A DNA stretch of 64,000 bases, taken from assembly GCA_963848175.1 (NCBI GenBank), contig CAWKCO010000003.1, positions 620,001 through 684,000 of the forward strand. The letters run 5' to 3'. The DNA comes from JAMZMI01 sp963848175 (lineage in GTDB: Bacteria > Bacteroidota > Bacteroidia > Cytophagales > Cyclobacteriaceae). Below are positions 1 to 9,424 of this stretch, one piece after another (the stretch's first letter is position 1; every line of letters starts with the position of its first letter). The notes under the pieces were generated by a model. The model saw only the letters and a list, made by a program, of their open reading frames with translations. It was not told where the DNA came from and did not search any database. The translations under genes and the position numbers were made by a program.

Positions 1-1
1 T

Positions 2-514
2 ATCGTAGGCGGAAGCCTAGGCGCGCGCACCATCAACGAATGTGTGCTTGCAGGATATGATAAATTGAAAGCGGCTGGATATCAGGTGATCTGGCAGACA
101 GGTGGGTATTATTATCAGGAGATGCAATCGCGGGTGAAAGAGGCAGGTTCGGATATTCGCATGTACGATTTTCTTAAAGAAATGCATTATGCCTACGCTG
201 TTGCAGATGTGGTGATCTCACGAGCTGGGGCATTGTCCATTGCGGAGCTCATGCTTACAGGCAAGCCGAGCATTCTTGTGCCGTCACCAAATGTGGCTGA
301 AGACCATCAAACCATCAATGCCATGGCATTGGTAGAAAGAAATGCAGCTGTGCTTGTGAAAGACAGTGAAGCGATAGAGCGTGCTTTAGAAGAGGTTTTT
401 TTGTTGATAAACAATGAAACGAAGAAGGCAGAATTAAGTAAGAATATTGGGGCAATGGCGCATGCAGATGCAGCTAAAAATATTGCTATGGAAGTTATAA
501 AAATGATCGCATAA
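2..514 (+). CDS. murG: UDP-GlcNAc:undecaprenyl-PP-MurNAc-pentapeptide GlcNAc transferase MurG (3' part)
   Basis: Partial gene; the 5' end lies outside the window. The open frame runs from base 2 and begins with the glycine-rich motif GGSLGA. The internal GTG at 44 is not the true start. The second half carries the GT28 donor-binding stretch (SRAGALSIAEL, then P.P...DHQ..NA), which binds UDP-GlcNAc. MurG makes lipid II from lipid I on the inner face of the cytoplasmic membrane. The TAA stop shares one base with the murC ATG (TAATG at 512-516), so the two are probably translationally coupled. The order murG-murC-ftsQ-ftsA-ftsZ is the usual dcw arrangement and supports the call. Confidence 0.95.
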   Translation: MVGGSLGARTINECVLAGYDKLKAAGYQVIWQTGGYYYQEMQSRVKEAGSDIRMYDFLKEMHYAYAVADVVISRAGALSIAELMLTGKPSILVPSPNVAEDHQTINAMALVERNAAVLVKDSEAIERALEEVFLLINNETKKAELSKNIGAMAHADAAKNIAMEVIKMIA

Positions 515-1890
515 TGGAGCTTGACAAAATTGATACCGTCTATTTTATTGGGATCGGAGGAATCGGGATGAGCTCTATTGCCCGCTGGTTCAAAAAGCGT
601 GGCAAGCGAGTGGCGGGATACGATCGCGTGAAAACTCCATTGACAGAAGAGTTGGAAGCAGAGGGCATTTGGATTCACTATGAAGACAAGGTAAAGGACA
701 TTCCTATGGCCTTTATGGAAAAGGATTGGGCACTGATCGTTTACACACCAGCTATTCCTGCGGCTCATACCGAGCTTGTTCATTTTCAGAGCAAGGGTTT
801 TGAAGTGAAAAAGCGATCTGAAGTGCTTGGCATTATTTCCAAAGGTCACAACTGCATCGCTGTAGGTGGTACCCACGGGAAGACAACTACATCCTCAATG
901 ATTGCGCATATTTTAAAGCATTCAGAAAAGGGCTGTTCGGCATTTGTAGGCGGGATCATGACCAACTACAACACCAATCTGTTGATAGGGGACGAAAATG
1001 CACCTGTGGTAGTAGAGGCTGATGAGTTTGATCGTTCTTTTCACAGACTTTCACCCGATTATGCGATTGTGACATCAGTAGATGCCGATCACCTAGATAT
1101 TTATGGAGATGAAAAGACCATGCATGAGGCATTTGGTCAGTTTCTTCAACAAGTGCCCGAAGATGGAAATGTACTTGTACACTATAAGGCTGCAGAGAAA
1201 ATCAGTATCTACTTGGAGAATCTATACTATACCTATGGTATTGATCAAGGGGATTATCAAGCTAGAGCTTTAAGGGCGATGAACGGTGTTTTTTACTTCA
1301 ATTATCACGGTAAAAAGCTTATCAAAGACATTGCACTTTATGTGCCTGGTTTTCATAATGTAGAAAACGCAGTGGCGGCTATTACGGCGGCCATTGAGCA
1401 AGATGTTCCAGTAGAGACGATCAAGGCTGCCATCAGTTCTTACCGAGGGGTGAAGAGAAGATTCGAATTTATTCTTCGTCAGAAAAATCTGGTTTACATA
1501 GATGACTATGCCCATCACCCAACGGAGGTTACGGCCTTTTTGAGATCGGTGAAAAGCATGTATCCAAATAAGAAAATTACCACGGTGTTTCAACCGCATT
1601 TGTATAGTCGCACAAACGATTTTTACAAGGGCTTTGCTGAGAGTTTAGATAATTCTGATGAGGTGTTGTTACTAGATATCTATCCAGCACGCGAGCTGCC
1701 AATGCCAGGGGTAAATTCTGAGATGATTTTGAATAGAATGTTTACGCCAAAGCGAAAAGTGGTTTCTAAAGAAAACCTTTTGGCCGCCTTGGATGAAAGC
1801 GAAATGGATGTACTTGTTACCCTTGGTGCAGGTGATATAGATAAGTTGGTTCCTGTTATTGCAAACCATTTTAAGCAAGTAGAAGCATGA
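514..1890 (+). CDS. murC: UDP-N-acetylmuramate--L-alanine ligase
   Basis: Cytoplasmic Mur ligase that adds L-Ala to UDP-MurNAc using ATP, the first step of stem-peptide assembly. Visible motifs: N-terminal nucleotide-binding GIGGIGMS (residues 13-20), ATP-binding GTHGKTTT (119-126), EADEFDRSF (168-176), the HNVENAVAA segment (281-289), and DDYAHHPTE (330-338) opening the C-terminal domain. The 458-aa length is normal for the family. The ATG start overlaps the murG stop by one base, and the last four bases (ATGA, 1887-1890) overlap the next gene, so this is one operon. Confidence 0.97.
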   Translation: MELDKIDTVYFIGIGGIGMSSIARWFKKRGKRVAGYDRVKTPLTEELEAEGIWIHYEDKVKDIPMAFMEKDWALIVYTPAIPAAHTELVHFQSKGFEVKKRSEVLGIISKGHNCIAVGGTHGKTTTSSMIAHILKHSEKGCSAFVGGIMTNYNTNLLIGDENAPVVVEADEFDRSFHRLSPDYAIVTSVDADHLDIYGDEKTMHEAFGQFLQQVPEDGNVLVHYKAAEKISIYLENLYYTYGIDQGDYQARALRAMNGVFYFNYHGKKLIKDIALYVPGFHNVENAVAAITAAIEQDVPVETIKAAISSYRGVKRRFEFILRQKNLVYIDDYAHHPTEVTAFLRSVKSMYPNKKITTVFQPHLYSRTNDFYKGFAESLDNSDEVLLLDIYPARELPMPGVNSEMILNRMFTPKRKVVSKENLLAALDESEMDVLVTLGAGDIDKLVPVIANHFKQVEA

Positions 1891-2645
1891 AACAGACAAT
1901 GAAAACCATATTGTTTTTTGTTGTTGGTGCAGTTGCATTGCTGGTCATGATAGGCTTTTCTAGCGTGAAAAGATCCAATCGCGTGCTCAATGATGTCAAG
2001 GTAGATATCGAGACGCAGGATGGAAATTATTTCATAGATAAGGCATCAGTGATGAAGCTTTTACAATCCGAAGAAGGGCTGCCAGTACTAGGCTCTGCAT
2101 TGGGTGATCTGGATTTGAGAGCATTAGAAAAAAAGGTGCAAAGGAATCCATTTGTAAAGAAATCGGAGGTTTATAAAGACCTAAAAGGCAATCTTTTGGT
2201 ACGGGTCAAACTCGTTAAGCCGATTGCGCGAATTTTTAATTCGAAAGGAACAGATATTTATATCGACAATGAAGGATATTTGCTGCCTGCTAATGGAAAG
2301 CAGACTGCACGAGTACCAATCATTGAGTTAGATCGTCAATTTTCCTGGGAAGAAAACATCACTGAAACCAGCTATGGCCAAGATTTATTGGCTTTGCTGG
2401 AATATATCGGTGCGGATAAGTTTTGGAAAGCGCAGATCGCTCATTTGATTATTGGTAAAGATGGTGAAATCACCATGCTGCCACAGGTGAGCAAACAAGA
2501 AATTGCTTTTGGGAAACCAGAAGATTTTGAAAGAAAATTTAAAAAATTGGATGTGTTTTATAAAGAGATACTTCCTAACAAAGGTTGGAATACTTACAGT
2601 CGTGTCAGCCTAAAGTTTGAGAATCAAATAGTGTGTCAAAAATAA
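1887..2645 (+). CDS. ftsQ: cell division protein FtsQ/DivIB
   Basis: A 252-aa protein with one N-terminal transmembrane segment (about residues 6-25) followed by a periplasmic region. FtsQ recruits late divisome proteins. Sequence conservation of FtsQ is low across phyla, so the call rests on the bitopic topology, the POTRA-like stretch just after the membrane anchor, the FtsQ-like C-terminal part, and above all the position between murC and ftsA. It starts inside the murC stop (ATGA overlap). A 74-bp spacer separates it from ftsA. Confidence 0.85.
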   Translation: MKQTMKTILFFVVGAVALLVMIGFSSVKRSNRVLNDVKVDIETQDGNYFIDKASVMKLLQSEEGLPVLGSALGDLDLRALEKKVQRNPFVKKSEVYKDLKGNLLVRVKLVKPIARIFNSKGTDIYIDNEGYLLPANGKQTARVPIIELDRQFSWEENITETSYGQDLLALLEYIGADKFWKAQIAHLIIGKDGEITMLPQVSKQEIAFGKPEDFERKFKKLDVFYKEILPNKGWNTYSRVSLKFENQIVCQK

Positions 2646-2719
2646 ATTGGGAATAGATGTACAGCTTCCGCCCTTTAACTTTTAGAGCTGCATATTGAAA
2701 CCGCTAAAACAAATAGAAA

Positions 2720-4018
2720 ATGCAAGAAGATAAGATCATCGTCGGATTAGATATCGGAACCACAAAGATTTGCGTCATTGTGGGTAGAAAGAATGAGTAT
2801 GGTAAGCTCGAAGTGCTCGGAATGGGCAAAGCTGTTTCGGATGGCGTTATTCGTGGTATTGTTAATAATATTGACAAGACTGTGGTGGCTATCGAAAAGG
2901 CCATTGCGGAAGCTAGCGAGCAGTCTGGGATTGATATCGGTGTGGTAAATGTAGGTATTGCTGGACAGCACATTAAAAGTGCAATTCACCATGGCTCTAT
3001 CACCCGAACGAGTGATGATGAGATTACAGTTGAAGACATCAATAGGTTGAATAATGATATGTACCGAATCGTTATTCCTCCTGGGAGTGAGATCATTCAC
3101 GTGATGCCACAAGATTACATTGTGGATTATGAAGACGGGATCAAGGATCCTGTAGGGATGTCTGGTGTGAAGTTGGAGGCGGATTTCCACATCATTACAG
3201 CACACACAAATGCGATCAACAACATCAATAAGTGCGTGAAAAGGGCGGGCTTGGAAATAGAAAACCTTATTCTGGAGCCTTTGGCTTCAAGCTTGTCTGT
3301 TCTCAGCGACGAAGAGAAAGAGGCGGGGGTTTGCTTGGTAGATATAGGGGGTGGTACTACCGACATTGCCATTTTCTATGACAATATTATTAGACACACG
3401 GCAGTCATTCCTTTCGGGGGCAATATCATCACTTCGGATATCAAGCAAGGTTGCATGGTGATGGAACATCAGGCGGAGCTTTTGAAAACAAAATTTGGAA
3501 GAGCGATTTCTGAAGAGGCTAGCCCAAATGAAATTGTGTCTATCCCAGGTTTGAGAAACCGTCCTCCAAAGGAGATTTCTCTGAAAAACCTTGCCAACGT
3601 AATTGAGGCACGTATGGAGGAAATCATAGAGATGGTACACACAGAGATCATCACTTCTGGTTTTCACAAGAAATTGGCAGCAGGTATTGTTGTGACGGGA
3701 GGTGGCTCTCAGTTGACCAACGTGCAGCAGTTGTTTGAGTACATGACTGGACTCGATACACGCATTGGTTATCCAAATGAGCACCTTGGTAAGAGCAAGC
3801 TAGACTCAGTGAAGAGCCCAATGTATGCGACTACTGTTGGTTTGGTGCTTTCGGGCTTCAGAGCACTAGATATCCGTGAAGATAGCTACAGAGAAAAAGT
3901 TGGTAAAACTGGAAACTCCAAAGTGAAACACAAGAAGGGAGCGAAATTTTTTCAAAATATCATTGAGAAAACCAAGGATTTACTCATTGACGATCTCGAC
4001 GATAAAAACGATTATTAA
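2720..4018 (+). CDS. ftsA: cell division protein FtsA
   Basis: Actin-like ATPase that tethers FtsZ to the membrane. Phosphate-1 loop VGLDIGTTKICVIVG lies at residues 8-22, the phosphate-2/connect region VDIGGGTTDIAIF near 208-220, and the adenosine motif VVTGGGSQL near 328-336. The last residues form a predicted amphipathic helix (KFFQNIIEKTKDLL) that would serve as membrane anchor, followed by an acidic tail. The 432-aa length is normal. It sits directly before ftsZ. Confidence 0.97.
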   Translation: MQEDKIIVGLDIGTTKICVIVGRKNEYGKLEVLGMGKAVSDGVIRGIVNNIDKTVVAIEKAIAEASEQSGIDIGVVNVGIAGQHIKSAIHHGSITRTSDDEITVEDINRLNNDMYRIVIPPGSEIIHVMPQDYIVDYEDGIKDPVGMSGVKLEADFHIITAHTNAINNINKCVKRAGLEIENLILEPLASSLSVLSDEEKEAGVCLVDIGGGTTDIAIFYDNIIRHTAVIPFGGNIITSDIKQGCMVMEHQAELLKTKFGRAISEEASPNEIVSIPGLRNRPPKEISLKNLANVIEARMEEIIEMVHTEIITSGFHKKLAAGIVVTGGGSQLTNVQQLFEYMTGLDTRIGYPNEHLGKSKLDSVKSPMYATTVGLVLSGFRALDIREDSYREKVGKTGNSKVKHKKGAKFFQNIIEKTKDLLIDDLDDKNDY

Positions 4019-4096
4019 TTAGACATAGACATCCGAATCCGATGGTGACCGCCGCTGGAACTGGATCGAATTTTGGACAATATAAAGGCAGAAATT

Positions 4097-5674
4097 ATGT
4101 ATTCATTTGATTTACCCACACATCATAAGTCTATCATCAAGGTGGTAGGAGTAGGTGGAGGAGGTGGAAACGCCGTAAACCACATGTTTAACCTAGGTAT
4201 CAAAGATGTGGAGTTTGTGGTCTGCAACACTGATATCCAAGCACTGGAAAGTAGTCCAGTGCCCAATAAAATACAATTAGGAACATCCCTTACGGGAGGT
4301 CTGGGAGCTGGCGCAAACCCTGAAAAGGGCAGAGACGCGGCACTAGAATCCAAAGAGGATATTCGTGAGATGCTCGCTCAGGATACCAAAATGATTTTCA
4401 TTACGGCAGGTATGGGCGGAGGTACAGGTACTGGAGCAGCACCTGTGATCGCGCAGATTGCAAAGGAAATGGACATCCTCACGGTAGGTATTGTCACAGC
4501 TCCTTTTTCCTTCGAAGGAAAGAAAAAAATGAACCAAGCAAACGAAGGTATCGCGGCATTGAAAGCCAATTGCGATACTGTGCTTGTGATTCTTAATGAT
4601 AAATTGAGAGAGATTTTTGGAAACCTAGCCATCAGAGAGGCTTTCGGGCAAGCAGATAATGTGCTTACCACGGCTGCTAAAGGTATTGCGGAGATTATCA
4701 CAGTTCCAGGTTATGTCAACGTGGATTTTGAGGATGTGAAAACCGTAATGAAAAATGCAGGTGCTGCGGTGATGGGCTCTGCTCAGACCCATGGCGAAAG
4801 CCGTGCGAGAAGAGCTGCAGAGGAAGCGCTGAATTCTCCATTGCTCAACAATCAGAACATTCACGGCGCGCAGAAAATCCTTCTTTCTATTATGTCAGGA
4901 GAGGAAGCTGAGTTGCAAATGGATGAGCTGGCTGAAGTTACAGACTACATGCAAGAGTTTTCTGGTGATGAGGCAGAGGTAATCTTCGGTCACGGTATTG
5001 ACCCAAGTCTAGGTGCCAATATCAAAGTAACGGTGATTGCTACGGGCTTTGATCACGAAGAAATAAAGGCTCCTGTACGTCAGTCTCGTGAAACACCAGT
5101 TGAGTCTGATAAGAAACGCGTGTACGACTTGAACAGTCCTCGTCAAATCAAGCTTTTTGATATGAATGATGAGGATGACGAAAAGCCGAAAAAAGACTCA
5201 AAAACAGAAGAAGATAAAAACGATCTAGAAGAGCGTCCATTTACCTTCGACTTTTTGAAGAAAGAAATCAGAAAAGCTGTAGAAGAAGAGGATAAGCTTG
5301 AGGATAACGATAGCGACGATTTTGAATTTGAGCTAGATGAGGATGATGAAGATATCTTTGATGTGCCGCCTCGTCGTGAGGAGCGCAAAGACCCTATCGA
5401 CATTCCTTCGCTTACCAAGATGGACACACACTCTAAGCGTGTAGAGTTGATGGAGCAGCGCAGAAGACGAGAGGAGACGCTCAATGGAGCTCAGAAGCTC
5501 GATATCAGCGTTCAGGACTATCGCTCTAAGTTTGAGGTGCCAGCCTACGAGCGTAAGAAAGTGAATTTTGTGCAAGTACCTCATTCTGCTGATCGTAATA
5601 TCAGCAAGTTCAATTTGACTGAGGATAATCAGATTCTCGGGAATAACAAATATCTACATGACAATGTAGATTGA
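4097..5674 (+). CDS. ftsZ: cell division GTPase FtsZ with a long acidic linker
   Basis: Tubulin-like GTPase that polymerises into the Z ring. The glycine-rich loop VGVGGGGGNAVN is near the start and the tubulin signature GGGTGTGAAP near residues 107-116. After the globular core comes a strongly charged, acidic linker and a conserved-looking tail. The 525-aa length is far above the E. coli protein but usual for Bacteroidota. I chose the ATG at 4097 (MYSFDLP...). The frame also opens at a TTG at 4073, which would add eight residues. A clear terminator follows at 5704-5732. Confidence 0.96.
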   Translation: MYSFDLPTHHKSIIKVVGVGGGGGNAVNHMFNLGIKDVEFVVCNTDIQALESSPVPNKIQLGTSLTGGLGAGANPEKGRDAALESKEDIREMLAQDTKMIFITAGMGGGTGTGAAPVIAQIAKEMDILTVGIVTAPFSFEGKKKMNQANEGIAALKANCDTVLVILNDKLREIFGNLAIREAFGQADNVLTTAAKGIAEIITVPGYVNVDFEDVKTVMKNAGAAVMGSAQTHGESRARRAAEEALNSPLLNNQNIHGAQKILLSIMSGEEAELQMDELAEVTDYMQEFSGDEAEVIFGHGIDPSLGANIKVTVIATGFDHEEIKAPVRQSRETPVESDKKRVYDLNSPRQIKLFDMNDEDDEKPKKDSKTEEDKNDLEERPFTFDFLKKEIRKAVEEEDKLEDNDSDDFEFELDEDDEDIFDVPPRREERKDPIDIPSLTKMDTHSKRVELMEQRRRREETLNGAQKLDISVQDYRSKFEVPAYERKKVNFVQVPHSADRNISKFNLTEDNQILGNNKYLHDNVD

Positions 5675-5703
5675 TTAAAGTACAAAAAAACTGCCTTTAC
5701 TTG

Positions 5704-5732
5704 CCGCATATCTAGGGATATGCGGTTTTTTT
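5704..5732 (+). terminator. rho-independent terminator after ftsZ
   Basis: Perfect 9-bp stem (CCGCATATC at 5704-5712 pairing with GATATGCGG at 5717-5725), a 4-nt loop, and a run of seven T. It ends the dcw operon. Confidence 0.92.
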
Positions 5733-5810
5733 GTGTTAGCTCAAACAGTGTTATTGCTTATTATTGTGATATTCATATTTTAAACCATAAAGCATTTTTC
5801 ATTATTCTTC

Positions 5811-6801
5811 ATGTTAATTCACCCAAAGTACTTGCCGCTCTTTGCTCTTTTATTGATTCCGTTATTTGGTATTACTCAGAAAAAAGATAGTGACAGAATA
5901 AAAAAATCCATCTTCAAAATTCTCAACTAAATGCGGAGACTATCTACATGTATATAAACGTTTACCAAAGGAAGTACGCTACGGAGTAGAAGTGATAGAT
6001 GGTGTGATTTTCTTTTCAATGCCAAATGACTATTACTTCAATCTTGTTTTTGATAGAAAATCAGACGGAATAGCAATTGATGTGGTTGCGCGCACTCAGT
6101 ACAAGTGCTACGCGAAAAACACTTTTGCAAAGTCATGGAACAGTAAAGGGTTTTTAATGCCTGTCATGTATCGTTCTGAAATGATCGAAAGTGCCATTTA
6201 TAATGACTTAGGCTATGTGGTTGTTCGGTATGGAGCTGTGCCTACAAAATTTGATGTAAACGAAATCGAATGTAACCTTTTGGTGGTTCAGAAGAAATAT
6301 TTGTGTGGCTATCATACTTTTTCAAATTTAGACTATAGTAATTGGGGCTTATTGGAAGTGGGGCTTTACCGGGATTCTTTGTCTAAAAGTGAGTTAAAGA
6401 CTGTTCAACGAGAAATTTCAAAAACGATTTCTTTTACTATACCATTCGAGAGGAATATGGTTGATTTTGATAAGGAACGAATTCAGGCTCTCTACGATTC
6501 CTTGCTTATAACAGATTAGAATATCAAGGAGATAGATATAAGAGCTTATACTTCTGTCGAAGGTTCTAGAGAGCGGAATTTGGAACTTCAAGAAGGTAGG
6601 TCGCGAAATATCATTGAATCCCTCCAAGCATATCAAAAACCAGAAATAATATCCAAAATACAAGTAAATGAGAACTGGGTGGAGTTCTTGAGAGATATAC
6701 AAAATTCTAAATATTCATACCTCTCTGGGTTGTCCAAGGATGAAATTAAAACAGCATTGTCGGATGATAAGGTGCTGCAAGATTTATGGATATTCTGGTG
6801 A
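5811..6801 (+). pseudogene. 5' part of a decayed gene for a secreted protein with an OmpA-like segment
   Basis: The ATG at 5811 opens a signal-peptide-like sequence (LPLFALLLIPLFGIT) that ends early at 5930. Removing one A from the A7 run at 5900-5906 joins it in frame to a longer reading frame. That frame continues past a TAG at 6517-6519 to 6801. Reading through gives one continuous protein-like sequence. Residues after the TAG (AYTSVEGSRERNLELQEGR, then an alanine/glutamine-rich helix) resemble the C-terminal peptidoglycan-binding OmpA-like signature (HTD..G...N..LS..RA). The gene is then cut by an IS21-type element. The product family was not recognised beyond the OmpA-like stretch. Confidence 0.7.
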
Positions 6802-6877
6802 TGTTGACCCCCGTACTGGCTATACTGACCCCCCTAATAATGATTGGTTTTTCAGATTACACTAAAGTCTGCCAATA

Positions 6878-7597
6878 TTACAGTTTTTTTCTTTGACTCT
6901 CTCCTTTGATTTCGATTCTGTAAGAAGAGTGGAGCAGTCGGTCTAAAATAGCATCAGCAATGGTTGCTTCTCCAATAACGTCATACCAGCTACCTACTGG
7001 AAGTTGAGATGCGATGATGGTCGCCATTTTCCCATGCCTATCCTCGATAATTTCCATAAGATCCATCTGATGTTGTTTTTCAAGATGAGTAAGTCCAAAG
7101 TCGTCGAGTATGAGAAGGTTGGTCTTGGCTATTTTATCAAAGAATTTGTAAATGCTTCCCTCAACACGAGCCATCTTAGTTTTGATCATCAGCTTCTGGG
7201 TGTTGAAGTAAGCAACCTTATAGCCCTGAGCGCAAGCTTGGTGTCCGAATGCAGACGCTAGAAAGCTTTTGCCACCACCTGTAGCTCCAGTAATCAAGAT
7301 TGATTCTCCTTTATCAATGTACTCACTTGTAGCCAGTAGGTTAAGTAAAGATTGGTCAATACCTCTAGTGGCATTGATCCGGATTTCCTCAAGAGAGGCT
7401 TTGTATCTAAAGCCAGCGTTATGCTCTAGCCGCTTAAACCTTCTATTGCTTCTGTCTTGCTGCTCTGCCTGTAGAAGTAGCTCCATGCCATCACTAAGGC
7501 TAAGTTCATGGAGTTGTCGGGTTTCTTGTAAGCTCGTCCAACTACGCAGCATGCCTTGTAGTTTTAACTTGTTCATTTGTGTTTCAATTTGATTCAT
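6878..7597 (-). CDS. istB: IS21-family transposition helper ATPase IstB
   Basis: A 239-aa AAA+ ATPase related to DnaC. Walker A GATGGGKS is at residues 104-111, and Walker B-like LLILDDFG follows about 60 residues later. IstB dimers bind DNA and stimulate strand transfer by IstA. The ATG shares one base with the istA stop (TAATG at 7599-7595), the usual coupled arrangement. Confidence 0.95.
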   Translation of the reverse strand: MNQIETQMNKLKLQGMLRSWTSLQETRQLHELSLSDGMELLLQAEQQDRSNRRFKRLEHNAGFRYKASLEEIRINATRGIDQSLLNLLATSEYIDKGESILITGATGGGKSFLASAFGHQACAQGYKVAYFNTQKLMIKTKMARVEGSIYKFFDKIAKTNLLILDDFGLTHLEKQHQMDLMEIIEDRHGKMATIIASQLPVGSWYDVIGEATIADAILDRLLHSSYRIEIKGESQRKKL

Positions 7598-9189
7598 TAT
7601 TTATTGAATTTTAGTGGTAATGATTGTTGGTAATAAGCTTTGCCTCGAACATTGTCATGCTCAGGCAAGGACTGGTCGGGTATTGTCTCTTCTTGTTCTG
7701 CCATTTTATTTTCAAGGATGTTTTTCACGAAAGTGTAGCTGTAGTTTTGGTATTCGATGGCTATCCGACAGGCCTTATCAAAGAGAAGAGCTTCTGTTTT
7801 TCGGTGCAAGCCAAACAAGCCGTCACAGGTCCTATAGAGCTGTTCGGGGTATCTATTTTGATCAAAAACTAGGGTAATCAAATCATAAAGGCTAGTAGAT
7901 TTTCGTCTTGCCTGATCCTTGTAGTAAGTAGGACTTCTGTCTCTGTAATGCTGATGCTGTGAGCAGAGATGGTCTTTGGTTGTTGTATAACTCCCATGTT
8001 TGTAGCTTCTTATATGCAGGGCTACTTGCTCACCTTTAGAGAAGACGTAAACCATGTTTATGGTATAGATCACTTTTACTTTGCTGCCGATCAGATGAAA
8101 AGGGACGCTGTAATAATTCTTATCCTCAGATAGGTAAACGTGATTATTCTTGGCCACTGTAAGCGTGGTATAGCTCTTTAGCTCGAACCTCTCTTTGGGT
8201 AGCGGACAGAGCAGAGGTTTTTCTTCGCCTAAGAATTTTTCTTCTCTACAGTATCCCTTTTGCTGCATACGAGTCTGGTTATGGGCTTTTACCTTTGCCT
8301 TAATGCTAGTATTGAGGCTATGAAGGTCAAAGAATTGCATGTTGCGTAGCTTAGCATACACCCTGCTATAGATGAGCTTTACTTGATTCTCTACCAAGGC
8401 TTTGTCCTGTGGCTTCCTTGCTCTGGTTGGCAGTACTGTGGCTTGGTAATGATTGGCAAAGTCTTCCATGGCTGTATTGATGGTCGGCTCATAGCGATTG
8501 GCTTTAACTACCGCAGCTTTAAGGTTGTCAGGTACTAGTGCTTTGGGCACACCACCAAGGTCTTGTAAGCAACAGGATAAGGCATATAAAAAGTCTTCGG
8601 TAGATTGGCTTTTAACAGCCATTGCAAAGCAATAATCTGAATACGGAAGGCAGGCCACAAATACCTGACATGAGACTTCTTCTCCGGTATCCTTGTCGAT
8701 ATAACTGAGTTTTTTACCTGCAAAGTCTATAAAAAGCTTCTCCGCTGGCTTATGCTCCAGTACCATCGAGGGTTTAGCTGCTAATCGGTGCTGATTGATA
8801 TGAAAGCAAAACTGTGAGTAACTATAGCTGTCCTTGTTTTCTTCTCGGTACTCCTGCCAAAGTATCTGTTTGGTAACGCCCACACGGGTCAATTCTTCAA
8901 GATAATAGTCTGCTTTGATCTTGAAGCGTTCAAAACGCTCGTCCTTATAAGCAGCATTGCCTGGATGAAACTTGGCTTCTAATATGGGAAGCTCCAAGTT
9001 CAGAAGCTCTTGCTCACTCAGATGCCCACTGTCCTTGTCTTGAGTCAAAGCCTCCAGTTTGTCCAAGTAGACCTTTACCGTATTCTTACTCATGCCCAAC
9101 AAGCGAGCGATGGTCTTTTTGCCTTTGCCTTGTTGGCGAAAGAGGATTAATTGTTTGATCTGGTTCATAGATTTTGGTTTTCCTGACAT
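7597..9189 (-). CDS. istA: IS21-family transposase IstA
   Basis: A 530-aa DDE transposase. An N-terminal helix-turn-helix (KTIARLLGMSKNTVKVYL, about residues 25-42) is followed by an rve-type catalytic core with D155 (FIDFAG), D221 (PDNLK) and E267 (ALVENQV). All three catalytic acids are present and the frame is uninterrupted, so the element looks capable of moving. A C-terminal domain of about 200 residues follows. Confidence 0.96.
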   Translation of the reverse strand: MSGKPKSMNQIKQLILFRQQGKGKKTIARLLGMSKNTVKVYLDKLEALTQDKDSGHLSEQELLNLELPILEAKFHPGNAAYKDERFERFKIKADYYLEELTRVGVTKQILWQEYREENKDSYSYSQFCFHINQHRLAAKPSMVLEHKPAEKLFIDFAGKKLSYIDKDTGEEVSCQVFVACLPYSDYCFAMAVKSQSTEDFLYALSCCLQDLGGVPKALVPDNLKAAVVKANRYEPTINTAMEDFANHYQATVLPTRARKPQDKALVENQVKLIYSRVYAKLRNMQFFDLHSLNTSIKAKVKAHNQTRMQQKGYCREEKFLGEEKPLLCPLPKERFELKSYTTLTVAKNNHVYLSEDKNYYSVPFHLIGSKVKVIYTINMVYVFSKGEQVALHIRSYKHGSYTTTKDHLCSQHQHYRDRSPTYYKDQARRKSTSLYDLITLVFDQNRYPEQLYRTCDGLFGLHRKTEALLFDKACRIAIEYQNYSYTFVKNILENKMAEQEETIPDQSLPEHDNVRGKAYYQQSLPLKFNK

Positions 9190-9424
9190 AGGGTAATCTT
9201 TGCGATTTTATCGATCGCAAAACCAAAATCATTATTTTAAAGGGGTCAACCTGACTGCCGTCTGGCAGGCATGATCCGGAATCAGAAACCACAGGGGTCA
9301 ATATCCTCCAGAATATTTTGTCAACATTTCTTTAGGGGGGTCAACATACGCCAGAATGGCACGCGTTTAAACAACACTAGGCCACTTCACCTTTCAGTTT
9401 TACCGCTAGATTTAGGGGGGCAAT

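Larger units (their letters stand above)
6802..9346 (-). mobile_element. IS21-family insertion element (istA/istB)
   Basis: The element carries istA and istB in the usual order on the minus strand. Its left end is TGTTGACCCCC (6802-6812). The same 11 bases occur inverted at 9336-9346. As is typical of IS21, each end holds several related motifs: a second copy near 6824-6834 on the left, and inverted copies at 9294-9303 and 9415-9424 on the right. The right boundary is therefore uncertain and could extend to about 9425. No convincing target duplication was found with either choice. It interrupts the gene that begins at 5811. Confidence 0.85.

Noticed and set aside
4123..5484. Minus-strand open frames opposite ftsZ
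   Set aside because: Shadow frames of ftsZ codon bias; they have no start context or known domain.
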